From contig JAAAUF010000051.1 of assembly GCA_015499985.1 (NCBI GenBank), positions 18,363-82,362 of the forward strand: a stretch of 64,000 nucleotides of DNA. The letters run 5' to 3'. The notes beneath the pieces are model-generated. The model searched no databases. It was not told the origin of the DNA and saw nothing but the letters and a program-made list of their open reading frames with translations. Shown here in pieces: positions 10,280 to 22,500 of this stretch. Position 1 is the first letter of the stretch, and each line of letters opens with the position of its first letter. The position numbers were made by a program, and so were the translations under genes. The DNA comes from Haplosporangium gracile (taxonomy: Eukaryota; Mortierellomycota; Mortierellomycetes; Mortierellales; Mortierellaceae).

Positions 10280-13200
10280 TCATTCGAGACCTTGAATGCC
10301 CTGAATGTCATGCCCTCCAATTCCTTGGCCCCAGGACCGCCGAGTATGCGCCTTGGACTTTGACAATGAGGGCCTCCTGGGCAATCCTGAATCTCCATCG
10401 CCTTCACTACTCCGACTACTCCTGCGCGATGCTTCATCACTAGTTCCAGAACCAGAACCAGAACCAATGTTGTCACCACGCGAATGTGTAATAGGGTCCG
10501 ACTCGATCCTCCGCAACTTGTCCCTAGCCTCAATATCTGCGAAATGGACAACCTTGGTCGACCCGACAACACTCGGACTAGTATGGTTCCGCTCCAACGA
10601 CGGGTCCGTGTCGCTTAACTTTATGAATGCTCCGCGTTTAGGAGGCGATCCAAAGCAGCCGCCCAAAAAGTCTGGCACAGCATTCGAGTAGAAAGTCGAT
10701 GTAGAAAGGGACTTAGGCGATCCGAAACTGGCGCCCAGAAAATCGGGGACGACGTCGGAAAATGTCGCAGGTGCCGAAGTCTTGGGTGATCCAAATGCAC
10801 TCCCAAGGAAATCAGGAACGAGTTCCACAGGCTCCTCCAAGAGTTGCGCCGGACTCTTCCTGCCCTCGTTGTCGCCACTCGATCCCGATCTACCAAAATC
10901 GCCCGGTTTGCTGCTCTCACTATTGCTCCGTGGTCCAAAGACACCAAAACTCCTTCTGCTGCTGTTGTCGACTGTATTGATTCCTGGAGACGAGCTCTTG
11001 GCGGGCTCCTCGAGCGCAGAAGCACCAGATCCAGTCTGGACAACAAGCCCATTGAGCTTGGGACTAGCACGACTATTCAAATCCTGTAAAAAGCCTGTCG
11101 TCTGGAATGTGGCAGGTGAAGGGCTCAATGGGTAGATGCCTCCTGATGACCGACGTTCAGCAGAAAGTGGTGGCGTTAACAAGAAATCACCCTTGGACTG
11201 TGTTGATAATCCCAATGACAGGTCCACGTTTCCAAGCGCCCATTCGTCGCCCAGGCCATGCTTGCTCCGCTCCAGTTGATAGCTCTTGATGCTGAATCGG
11301 GACAGACTCCGTCCAGGAGGTGGACTGGGTTTGGCGGTCTCTATTGTTCCAAGAAGATCGGATGTGGTGATGCCATCATTGAATGCTCCCAATGACTTTT
11401 CCTGACCTGTCGAATCCTTGGAGCTCGTGGAAGAGGAGGAACCGACGGGCGGGCTAGGAGCCGAAAGAGCAAGTCCCAGATGATCTTCCGTCATCTCTGC
11501 AAGAGCCAAAGTCTGAGACCGAGATTCGTTGAGTGAGGAGAAGCCGCCAAAGGATGTCTTGAGAGGTCTCTTGGCTGCAAAGCTCTCGACCGCGATGATG
11601 CTGACTTTGGAAACGCCATTCTCCTCGACCTGCCGTGGTGACAGTCCCTTGTCTTTCTCGCCATTTGCGCCGTTGGTGTGTAGCAGATCTCCTGCCTCAT
11701 CCGACTGAGTGGCCTTGTACTCCTTGAGGTTGGCCGAGACCTCCTGCAGTCGTGAAAGAGTAATTCCAAGTCCATGGTCCTCTTTTCGCTTGCCATGATA
11801 CGAATGGGTGCGAGACACATAGGGCGAAAGGTTGGGTGTCCTGACGCGGATGCTGCCGTTGGAAGATGTCCTTTCCCGCTTAAACTTTTGAATACAGTCA
11901 ATTGTCGAGCAGACTGGCATCAACACATCTGGATCGGTGGACGCCTCGGAGAGCCACTGGATATCCATTTGGTCTCGTACCCATTCAATCATCTCGGATT
12001 CGTCTTCCTCCTGACAGGTCCATCCAGCCCTTTTGGCCATGCTCCTGGCCATGACCAGTCCATCGATCAAGACGGCCTCGCCGTTGCGAATCGCTTCCGT
12101 GTTCCTAAACGTGTTATTGGGCATTGGCTGGGTTATCACGTTGATATGGACTTCAATCGGTGTCGAGATGTCGAGAGAGGTCCTGGATGCAGAAATCTCC
12201 AATCTGAACGTCCCTTCAGCCTCGCCGTCCTCTGGTTTTGGTCCGACACGTCCATTATGTACAGTATGGTCCGACTGGTGCAACGGTATTGGTTCGAGTT
12301 GAAGTCCCTTGCTCAGAATGGTGTTTGATATACCGTCATTTGATCCCGGTGCGAGCTTGTCCAACACCGAGGAGATAGACGCCAACAGGTGACGGAAAGT
12401 GTTCGTTGAAAGTGGGTGATAACTCTGCTCGACCTGCCACTGGGGCGACTTCTTTTGTTGAAAATACTGCATCCTGATCGAGAACACCATCCTGGGCCAG
12501 CGGGAGGGATCCTCTGTCGTGTCCGATGATGAGCGCCTCCATGCTGAACTAGTGGATGGTGTAGTGATTGTGTCGAGGGTGTGAAGGAGAGCGTGTTTAT
12601 GATTCGCAAAGATGATGGTCGTCTTGCAGAATAATCGGTGGCAGGGACCTATGAATGGTCACACGTGGACAGTGCAGAGATAAGGATGCAAATTAGTCTC
12701 ATGGCCCAAATCTCCACCACCCCTGAGAAAAAATATAATCTTACGATACTAGCGAAACATGATTCTTCTTTTTTACCATTGATGTTGTGCATGCTATTTA
12801 CTTCGAGTCCGACCGCACGGGGAACTGTCAGGGGTGTTGTGTCGATTCTTAAAATGCTTCGTTGACTTTCACCAATGTTGTTCAAGCGCATGACTGCGTG
12901 AGGGGTTGGTGAATCTGTAGAAGTAGATGAAGGATGAGAGTTGCTAACTGGTCGGTCGATCAAAATCCTGGTAGCGCAAAGTCCAGAGCCGATGCTGATA
13001 TTGGATGGGAGTGAAAGGATATTGACGGGTTTCGACTAAAGAATATTTCCAGATGAGATATAGATATATTAGTTGAGTCTGAGAAAAATTGATGCAATGA
13101 TTTTCTTATCGCAATGCAACTGTGAAGGCATTGTTACCTTATCGAGTAGGGACCCTAACTTTGTCGTTGACTGGGTAGGGACATGTTGTGTGTGCGGCAA

Positions 13201-15001
13201 TGCTTGAAGAGCTTCCAGTGTCCACAGTCTCTGCGCCTGCTCTGTCTGTTGAACCAAATCAAATCAAGCCAAACCAATGTCGTTAGCGATAGAAGATAGG
13301 GAGAGAGAGGAAAGATAAGAACAAAGAGAAGGGGGTATCAGCGTCGATTTCAAAGCTGTCGCTACGAGTGTCGTAGATCACCCCGCATGATCAATCCGCA
13401 ACGAATAAAAACAAGGAGAAAACAAAAACTCACTAGTCTTTGTTGCGACCACTGCACGACAGTCTGTACGACATTGGGTTGGATGTTCTGCTGCAGAAGG
13501 ACCAGGATTGTTCTGGTCGGGTGTATTAAAGCCAGCTGGTGTGCAGATTGGAGTCCCTGTTTATCGAGTCCAAAATGAAGCGATGGAAAAAGGAAGACGT
13601 AGACCGGATCAAATTGACCGACAGGAATGAATGAGAGATCAAAGCCATGCGTCAGATATGACATGTACATTAAAAGGGATAATTGTTAATGTCCATGGAA
13701 ACGCGTTCGTAGTAACCGTGGATGAACGAATTCATAGAAGCAATGCACAAGCATAACAACGATGCAATTATCAGGGTAAAGTGCGTTGAGACCATCAATT
13801 GGCTTACCTCGTATCCATCTGGAACAAAATAGGGCCAGCGGAATAGAAAATAGAAGAAAATAAAAAACAAAGAGCGAGGAGGAAGAAGAAAAATAAAAAA
13901 GAAAGAGAAGAACCTTAGTCACAGGAGAGGCAAACAATTGCACTGACAAAGACCTACACACAATAATAACAAACGACAAAAAAAAAAAAGCAAGCGCTCA
14001 CTCCACGTGAAAGAACGACGAATCATCCATGGCTCGTCCAAAAGTGCAAAGAAAGACAAAGGGAAAATGGAAAAGAAAAAAAGAGACTGACTAAAACACT
14101 GCAGCAATGGCTAGCTAACTAAAACTTGCAATCAAGAAAAGAAAAACTAATATGGTATAGTCCAAGTAGACAATGGGGTGGGTAAATACATACCTCCGAC
14201 AATGATATGGTCCCATATCCGATCATCGGGATGCGTACGGAGGACTTCGAGGGTCTCGCTGGAGACAGTTCTTAATGCGGACAATCCGGCTCTTGGAAGG
14301 CCGATGGAGGTTACACTCGTTGTCTCTGCTCCTGCTGCTGTACCATTTGTCGTCTCTGATGATGATGATATTGCTGTCGCCAAGTGACCCCGAGAACCGC
14401 TGTTGCTGTTGTTGCAGTTCGAATGCCCGTGCGTCAGTTCTCCCGTGGACTGCGAGTTTTGGTGATTTTGCGCAGAAGCAGTCGTTGAGGTCGTCATCAC
14501 CGTTGCTGTTGCTAGCCTTGGGCTTTTGTTGTTGTTGCTTTCGTTTGAAGAAGATATGAGGAAGGGAGGTTGGGCTGACTGCTTGGATAAGGCTGATGTT
14601 AACAATACTGTTGCTGAAGATGGCTGTAGTGATAAGGAATCGAGAGTAATAAACCGCGCTGGTTGTTGTTGTTCTTTTGTTGTTGCTGCTGCTGTTACCG
14701 ATGTGGTTGAGATAAGTCGCCATGTCCAGGCTCTTGAAAAAGACGAGGAAGAGCTACGCCGGCGAGTGTGATAGTAGAGATAGAAGAGGGCAGAGGAGCA
14801 CATGGTTACGGTTGAGAGAGCGGAAGTGAAGGTTGTAGTGGGAGTGGAGGTCCAGGCGGTGGAAAGAGCCCAGATGACGGAGGTGCATGCGACCAGAAGA
14901 GGAAGGCTCATATCGGGTTGGTTGCTTGGAGTAGGGGTGGCGACGAGAAGAGAAGGTTGGTTTGGTTGTTGTCTGTGGGCAGGTAAGGGAGGTGTACGCA
15001 T
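10280..15001 (-). CDS. Unknown membrane-anchored protein with VPDFLG-type repeats, six exons
   Basis: Exons in order of translation: 15001-14194, 13818-13808 (11 nt), 13556-13434, 13245-13138, 13035-12777, 12648-10280; together 1,225 codons in one frame. Start at the first ATG after a CT-rich leader; a second in-frame Met 30 codons later is an alternative. Residues about 31-50 and 58-77 are hydrophobic (two membrane segments or one hairpin), followed by HTRRR. A middle region has the conserved look of a fold: DDRIWDHIIVGDGYEGLQ, then SAHQLALIHPTRTILVLLQQ. The large last exon has a compact segment (FRLEISASRTSLDISTPIEV to AKRAGWTCQEEDESEMIEWV), then a long S/P/G-rich disordered tail with three VPDFLGxxFGSP units. 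I do not recognise the family. An autophagy factor was considered and dropped. The structure is well supported, the function unknown. Confidence 0.75.
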
Positions 15002-15652
15002 GAGAGTGTATATGTGAAAGTGAGTGTGGATGTGTGCTCAGCCGTTGCGAAGGGGGTGGAGTTAGCAACGCCACGAGGAAACGAGGATGGAGACTGTCGA
15101 GTCGTCTGAGTTGTGGTGGTTGTGAGCGCAAGTGTGAAGAAGAGAAATAAGGAAGAAAGGCAGGAGAGGATAAGAAGAAAATGGGCGAAGGAAGGAAAAA
15201 AGGAAGAAGATAAAAGAAAAGAAGAAAAGGAAAAAAGGTGTGAAATGTGTGGGGAAGAGATAGAGGGGCATAAAATAACAAGAAGGGCGCACAGAAAAAC
15301 AGATGCAATGAGAAGAGATCTCTTCCTTGTTTGTAGGCGTGTGGACTTTTTGTTGTGATTGAGAGTGGTGGCAGGGGTGGAACGGATGCCAGTTGGCGAT
15401 GGCAAGGAAGGAAGAACGAAATAAAAGTGTCTGTGCCTGTCTATTAGCACAGTACGTTGATGTCAGGGAAGGAATGGTGATGAAGACAGGTGCTGCGGGA
15501 GTGCGCTGATGGAGAGCGAGATCAACTTTTGACGCAAACAAAAAAAACGACAAAGGAAAGGGTAAAGGGGTATCGGTCGAAGGTTTGTGAGTATGTGACT
15601 TCGATTTTTTGCTTCTTTTATTTCAAGGGCCATCAAAACCGCAATTCTCATC
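15002..15652 (-). promoter_or_regulatory. CT-rich leader and promoter region of the 10.3-15.0 kb gene
   Basis: On the minus strand bases about 15250-15060 are nearly pure pyrimidine, directly upstream of the start codon at 15001. Short open frames here are low-complexity F/L/S translations of this tract and are not genes. The region also holds the 3' end of the kinase gene, whose stop is at 15653. Confidence 0.5.
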
Positions 15653-18600
15653 TCATCGCTGCTGCTGATGCCGAAAAGTGAACCCGACAAAGGAGCTCTT
15701 CCACGGGTCCTGAACTCTCAAAATATACGGCAATGACTCCGAACTACCGCCACCAACTCCACCTCCAATTGCGCCACCACCTCGATCCACGTGAGAAGAC
15801 GGTTCCTGCCTCAGCAGCATATCCTTGTACCCAATCATATCTTCCGGATTTGAGAAGTCGTCAAAGTAACTCGTATCCATCGGCGTCGAGAGCACCGGCA
15901 CAAAGCTCGCCTTCTGTTACACGTTATTGTTGTTTGGTGATAATGAATGACAAAACGGGCAAAGGATGGTGAGTAAATACAACATCGGGATCTGCTTCTC
16001 TTCATTAGGCCATACTAATCCCCTTTTCTTCTTCTTTTTTCCCACTCGTTCCTTAAGGCACCCTTTTTCGTTGGTGAGAGAATGGTGTGGGAAGTTGGCT
16101 GCCTGACTTACCATATCTCGCAACTTGGTCCAGTCTAAATCGGCAAACCATGGATGGTCCTTGACTTGCTGTAACGTCGTGTATCGCTCCTCTCTATCCG
16201 TAATCAGTCTAACCATATCCATTCAAGTTTGTGTTCGTTAGAAAACTGGAAATGCTCCCTGCATTCACTTGTAATACATTCACTCCCTATTCCCTATTCT
16301 ACACTCTACAGTCCACAAAAAAACACGCGCTTGCCAACAAAACACACACTACCGAAAATAACAAAAAGCAACAAAATAACAAAATAAACTTACCGAGTCA
16401 TAAGGTCCCATGCCTCATCCGTCAAATTAAACTCGAGATTCTCCTGTGTATCATAAACGGGCCTCGTCAACACCTTCCGCCAATGCCACACATTCACACA
16501 CGTCTGTCGCGTGTCCTCTGCCTGGAAGGGACTGTAGCCACACAGGAATTCAAACAGAATACAGCCCAGCGACCAGTAGTCAACTCCATAGTCGTATCCC
16601 TGGCTGGTCAGGATCTCGGGCGCCATGTAATCTGCGGACCCGACGATCGAGAATGCTCGACAGATGAATTCGTTCTTGTACTCGATGTTGTTGCTTCTTT
16701 GTTGCTGAGAATGCTGTTGAGTCTGTCGGGATTTTTGTTGCTGTTGTTGGTTGTGATATTGTTGTTGCTGCAACAGCTGCCGATGTTGCATTTGTGGAGT
16801 CCCCATAGAACCAGCTCCACCACCAACTACAGTCAAATTACTGGCCGGTCCTCCTCCTCCTCCTCCTCCTGCATGCAAATTCAACAGACTATTGTTTCCG
16901 AAGGTTGGAGGCGATTGTAGCGGCGCCAAGTCCGACATGGATCCGTTTCCCTCATTCCACATCATGTGCGACGGAGACCTATGCAGGATTCCATTCAAAT
17001 TCGCAAAACTGCCTCCCGCACCTCCCAACCTTCCCTCCCCATTTCCCCCTCCTCCCAACATCATCCCACCCTCTAATCCCTGTCCAAGTCCTTGAACCAT
17101 CACCGAAGATCCTCCTCCCCCACGTCTCAACAGCACCGGCAACGTTGGCTCCATACTATTTTTGACCTCCTTCAACTTCGCCTTCATGGCTTCTATCCGA
17201 CTCTCGGCCAACTGCCCCTTCGATAACCCAAAATCCGTCAACTTCACATGCCCCCCGGCATCAATCAAAAAATTCTCTGGCTTTAAATCCCGATGGATAT
17301 ACCCCTGTTGGTGCAACGCATCAATCGCCATTACCATCTCTGCAAAATATAACCTCGTATCCTCCTCCCTCAAAACACCCCTAGCCGTCAACATGGTGCG
17401 TACATCCCCGCCCTGTATAAACTCCATCGCCAAGTAGACATACTCGGTATCCTGGAAGGAATAGAGCAACTTGACATGCCATTCAGATTTGGTCGAAATG
17501 AGGACATCGCGTTCGGTCAGGATGTGCTGGACTTCATCCTGAAGGTGGAGCCGTTTCTTGGACATGCGTTTCAGGGCGCAGAGTTCGTTCGTGTCCGTCT
17601 TGCGGGCTAAGAACACTTCGCCGAATCCGCCTTGACCGACTTGGGTCAGGATTTGGAATTGCACCGCCTGTGTCCTTGTCCGGCGTTGGCGGAGGAGCAT
17701 ACGTTCCTGTTGGCGAAACTCTTCCCATGCCCTGCTGTCCGCCTGCTCCGCTCGATTCTACAAACAGACGGAAACAAAAAATGTATGCTTAGTTAGATTA
17801 AGAGAAGCCGAAGGGAGACGAGATCGAGGACGAATCAATTGAGGAGACTATTTTACGGGTTGCCGTGCAAGATTCTTCTTGAACTCCTGTACTCGCTCTT
17901 GTCGCTTCTTGAGGTAACTCAGAAGGTCAATGTAATGGCTCAAGAAATCTACCAACAAAAAACAACGCGATCAATTTAGGCTTCAGTCAAAACGGTCCAA
18001 GCTGAACGTGTCCATTTCATAAATCGAATTTTTTTTCAAACGTACAGACGTGGGTGCTTTGACGCTTTCTGAGCGTCGCAGGCGTAGGAGCACGAACATC
18101 AGGCATGTGCCCAGGTCCCGCAACTACCGCCAGCGCACCAGCAGGACAATTACTCTGTCCAGTCATCGTCGCCATTCCTCCAACAACGATGGGGTTATGG
18201 GATTGCTGTCTATCCTGACTTTCCTCCTCTCTCTCTTCCTCTTCGTCGCCATCCTGGAAATCTGTGAAGAAGCATGATCCAGGGATAGGTGTTGTCGGCG
18301 ACTCGCGTTGAGCTTCCTCCTTATCCTCCTCATCCTCCTCATCCTTCTCATTTCTACTGCCACCAACTGTGCTCCTTTCAATTCGCTCCTGCTCCAGCAC
18401 ACGTTCACGACTCTGTTGTGCCTGTCGCTGTTGCTGCTGTTGACGTTGTGGTTGTTGACGTGGTCGTGGTTGCTGCCAACTATAATGTTGATGCTGAAAA
18501 TGGCACCCTGACGATGTTGACACCAAGATATCCTCGTCCTGATCATGCAACGGTTCTGTCTTGCCCCGATTCTGGCTACTATCCTGGTTGTTCCGATAAA

Positions 18601-19066
18601 CCCTATCCTCTGTATTCAACGACTCAGATCTCAGTCTCTGCTGCATTTGCCGTTGTACAGGTCGGTTGCGATCACCTCCTTCATCTGAAATAGCAATTAG
18701 TGCTGGATCGATGTTATTCTCGACACGACTGCCAGATCCCGCTCCTGAAGCACTTGAGACAGATGTGGATATAGTGGCCATGGTAATCATCACTGGCAGG
18801 CTCTCAGAGGCGGAACGCGTCCTTTGCCTGGTGTTAATGTCACCATTGATTTTCTTCATGGTGGCGCTGTGTTCTTGAAGACCATGTTGTTTCCTGGAAA
18901 TTGACGACGACGAGGAGGACGAGGGTGCTGATGAGGTAGAAGAAGATGATGATATTTGGGATGTCGTTGAGTTGTGTTTGGGTGTAAGATGGTTGACGGC
19001 AGCCAGTAGCGGTTGCTGTTGTTGACGGTCTCGCGTAACAGGGACAGGGATCTTTGATGGCACCAT
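15653..19066 (-). CDS. NDR-family AGC protein kinase, Dbf2/Sid2 type
   Basis: Exons 19066-18046, 17948-17857, 17757-16394, 16208-16112 and 15913-15653 give 944 residues. Residues 1-340 are low-complexity (Q, S, E/D runs). Residues 341-400 are the helical Mob1-binding-type region (FLSHYIDLLSYLKKRQERVQ). The kinase domain has GQGGFGEV (412-419), catalytic Lys434 in ALK, HRDLKPEN (Asp528) and DFG (Asp546). The activation-loop Ser is in AFSIVGS, and APE is at 750-752. The C-tail has YFDDFSNPEDM and ends with the hydrophobic motif FVGFTFRH. The C-tail and hydrophobic motif resemble Dbf2/Sid2, the mitotic-exit/septation kinase activated by Mob1 in the MEN/SIN pathways, more than Cbk1/Orb6. Odd: about 204 residues lie between DFG and APE, with poly-G and poly-Q stretches, against roughly 65 in Dbf2. 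Role at septa or spindle poles is inferred from the family. Confidence 0.93.
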
Positions 19067-19519
19067 TGAGAGTCTGATATGTTTGGGAGAGAGAAGTTGA
19101 TAAGGGCTAGGTTCAAGCACAAGAACGTAATGGGAAGACGGGGGTTATGATACACGAAACTCAATCCGTGAATAAAATTAGGCAACGATCGTTGAAGAAC
19201 GAGATGAAGGATTATGAATGCAAGAGAAAGAGAGAGGTGAAGGAATGTAAGATGGATGGTGAATGTGTAAGCAAACAATGAAGACAAAAGGCTCCATGAA
19301 AAACAGAAGACATAGAATAGCAAAGTAATGCCTAGCTTAGAATAGAATGGATATTGGAATTAATACATACTGGTCCCTATCTTTCCTCTGCCCAATTGAC
19401 CTATCTCCGTCTCTGACTAGGATTCTCGCATGCCCTGGAAAAGCGAAATGAATAATTCTTTTTTGATTGTGCTTGTGCTCGTGCGTGTGCTAATGTACTT
19501 TTCTTCTCCTCCTCCCTTT
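19067..19519 (-). other. Short intergenic region between Tpr 3' end and kinase start
   Basis: About 450 bp hold the kinase leader and the TPR-gene terminator. No further open frame or repeat is seen. Both neighbours are transcribed on the minus strand. Confidence 0.5.
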
Positions 19520-22500
19520 CTAAACTGTCGATTCTGAACCCTCGCCTTCGGGCTCTTGGTCCCGGTGACCCTCAAGATCAAGATCCAGCTCTCCCTCCTC
19601 AGCATACGTGCCCTGGGGTGTGTGCACCTCTTCTTCCTCTTCTGCACCCAGGTCCGTCGTTGCTCCTGCCTCAAAACCGCCCTCGAGTCCCTCATCAAGA
19701 TCTTCCTCCAGTGAGTGATCCGCTCCCGTAGTTGCACTGGTAGATATCTCTGGCACATCTTCGTCTACGGCCTTGGTCTCTGCTGATCCGTCGGACTCAA
19801 CCTCTCCTAGTGCTGTTGTCGCGAGCTCCGCTCCGTGCTCCTCAATGTCGGTGTCTTCAAGGTCGGTCATCGGCCCAGGGGTGGTAGGCAAGGCCGTTGT
19901 TGCTGATGACTCCTTAGGAGATGCAGGATGCTCCTCCTCAATCTCGGTCACCGTCACTTGACTGCTAGGCCGCTGTCTCTTGATTGGAGGAACCTCATCC
20001 ACATCCATAGCCGTGGGCTCCTGGGGTACCTCTGGCGTCAGGACCTCCTCCAGCTCCTCCAGATCCGAGGGGTTGGGTGTTGACACGACCGTGATGTTCT
20101 CCTGAACACTTTCCGTTGCCTCATGACGACGCTTCTGACCATGGGGTAAAGCAGACGAAGGAGCCGTCAACATTTCGGCTGTCGAAACTTCCGTGTGCGT
20201 GACGGTCTCTGTTTCTCCCTGGACTTCATGTGTAATCGTTTCCTGAACAGTTTGAGATTCGGATGTATCCACCACAGATGTAACTCGTTTCCGTTGAATG
20301 CTCACTGCCTGCGCCTTGGGTTCCGAGGGACTTGTCACAGCTACTGGGGTGGGGCTCGTGGCACTCTCAACGACGGGTAATGGTCGCTGACGTTTGAGCA
20401 ACATGGCCTTGGCCTCAGGCGTTGCGGATGTGGCGCCTGAATCACCTGCAGGACTGCTGGTTCCCGACGCGGCATCATGCGCGGGAGCAGTCGCAGGAGT
20501 GGCAGAGGGCTGTGCAAGGTTGGCGGGCAAGTCATCTTCGCGGCGGCGTTTGATCAACACCGGTCTTGAAGCCTGTCCACCGACGGGAGCGGAGGCAAGT
20601 GCAGCTGGCGTTGGCACTGGAGTTGCAGTGATCGTGGGTACGAGTTCAGTGGCCGTGGTCTCGGCGGGAGCGGCAGGTCTCGAGGCTGGAATTACAGTTG
20701 TGGCTGTTGGCTGAGTGGTGACATTCGATGTGACTGCAGCAACGGCCGCATTGCGCGCGCCAAGTGGTGGACGAAGGCGTGACTGGCCAGGAGTCTGGTT
20801 TGGCTGTACATTCGCTTGTCCAGGTCGAGCAGGAAGGCCAGCCACAGGACGGGCTGCCAGTGTGGGACTACCTATCGATGTGGAGGGTATTCCTCCAGGG
20901 AGTGGTCGTGCACCACGACCATGAGCAGGTGGTCGCATGGAGCCGGCGCCAGGTTGAGTCGGCGCGAAGGCAGCAGCACCAGCAGAGAGAGGCATCTTTT
21001 TAGAGGCGTCAGATTGACCGTTACCGGCCAACAAGGCTTTGAGATTAGCAATCTCCTTGTCCTTGGTCTGGATCTTAATCTGCTGACGCATCTCTGCCAT
21101 TTTGTCGTGATTCTTGATGGCTTCTTCGTGCTTGTGCATCAACTCTGCCGCCAGTTTCTTCTTCTCTTCATCTATCCGTGCTTGGACCTCCGCTGGAGCC
21201 AAGGAACCAGGTACTGGAGTCTGTGCTGCCTGTGACGCATACTTCTTCTCCAGCTCAGCCTCCTTCTCCTTGACGGCAGCATCCACAAGCACCTGGGTAT
21301 CCGCTGGTGTCGTGGCTGCTACAGCTCCTCCTTCGGTTAGCGTCTTGTTCTGAGCCTGCAACTCTCTCTAATATCACAAACAAATGATCATAAGCCTTAG
21401 TAACACTAGCATTAGGAGCAAACATTAAGAATAATAAGGGCTCAAGGCAGTAGGAACTAGAACATACCGACTTGGCGACAAGCTGCTTGTTGCGGGCGAT
21501 GCTGAGTTGAAGTCGGTCCTATACACGGTCGAACGAAAATGAGAAGCGTGTTAATACAAAACTTCTGTTCCATCATATCTCATGACAAAAATGTAAGCTT
21601 GCCAGAGTTATCATTTACCTTGATGGTCTCAAAATTCTTCTCAATCACCTCCTTGTTATCCTTGAGCTCCTTATTCTCTGTCTCCAGCTTTTCCTTGAGC
21701 TTGGTCAGCTGGTCAAGCGACTTCTGGACATTCTCTCTGTCACGCTTGCTGACTTGATCCTGCGAGCCAGCTCTAGTGTTGACTTCTTCCAATGCCTTCT
21801 CCAGTTGTGTGACCTTTGCCTTTGAATCTTCAACCTCTTGATGACTAGACTTGAGTTTGGCTGCTTCTTCCAAGCTCCTCTTACGCCAAAGCTGGGCGTT
21901 CTGAGTCATCTTGGTAAGCTTGCCCTGGGTCTCCTCCATACGGGCTTGAAGAGCCTCCTGTTCCGTCTTCAGCGCAGCCAGCGCCGTCGCGTTTTCTACT
22001 GCCTCGGCCTTAAACTTTTCGTTCGCATCCTTGAGCTCCTGGAACTCGGTCGGGTCAATGCGGTCGTGCTTGGCCATAATCTCGACAGCCCTCGTTCTCC
22101 AGCGGTCTCTGTCTTCACCAATCTGCTTCTGCTCCTGCTTCCTGAGCTCAATTTCGGCTTCCACCTCATGGACGCGGGCGTTCAGTGGACCGATTTTGGC
22201 CGACAGACGGCGACCATTGTCCTCCAATGCTTGAACCTGTCGGAGGAGCTTCTGGTTCTCTGCACGAAGTAGAGTGTTGCTATCGCGAATGACACTAAGC
22301 TGGTTCGCCTTCTCGGTTAAGCGCTCGCGTAGTTCCTTGGACACAATAGCTTCCTGCTGGAGGCTGCGCTCCTCCGAAAGCAAGGCACGGGTCTCCTCGA
22401 GCGACTTGTTGGTCTGGTCTAGCTGTTGCTTGAGGCGGCGGGACTCCTGGAGGTTCAGTTCGTGCTGGCACTCCAAAATCTCCTTCTCGCGACGGACATA

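Noticed and set aside
10280..15001. Identification as an autophagy factor (Atg13-like) because of the long S/P-rich tail
   Set aside because: No HORMA-type signature is visible, and the two N-terminal hydrophobic segments do not fit Atg13.
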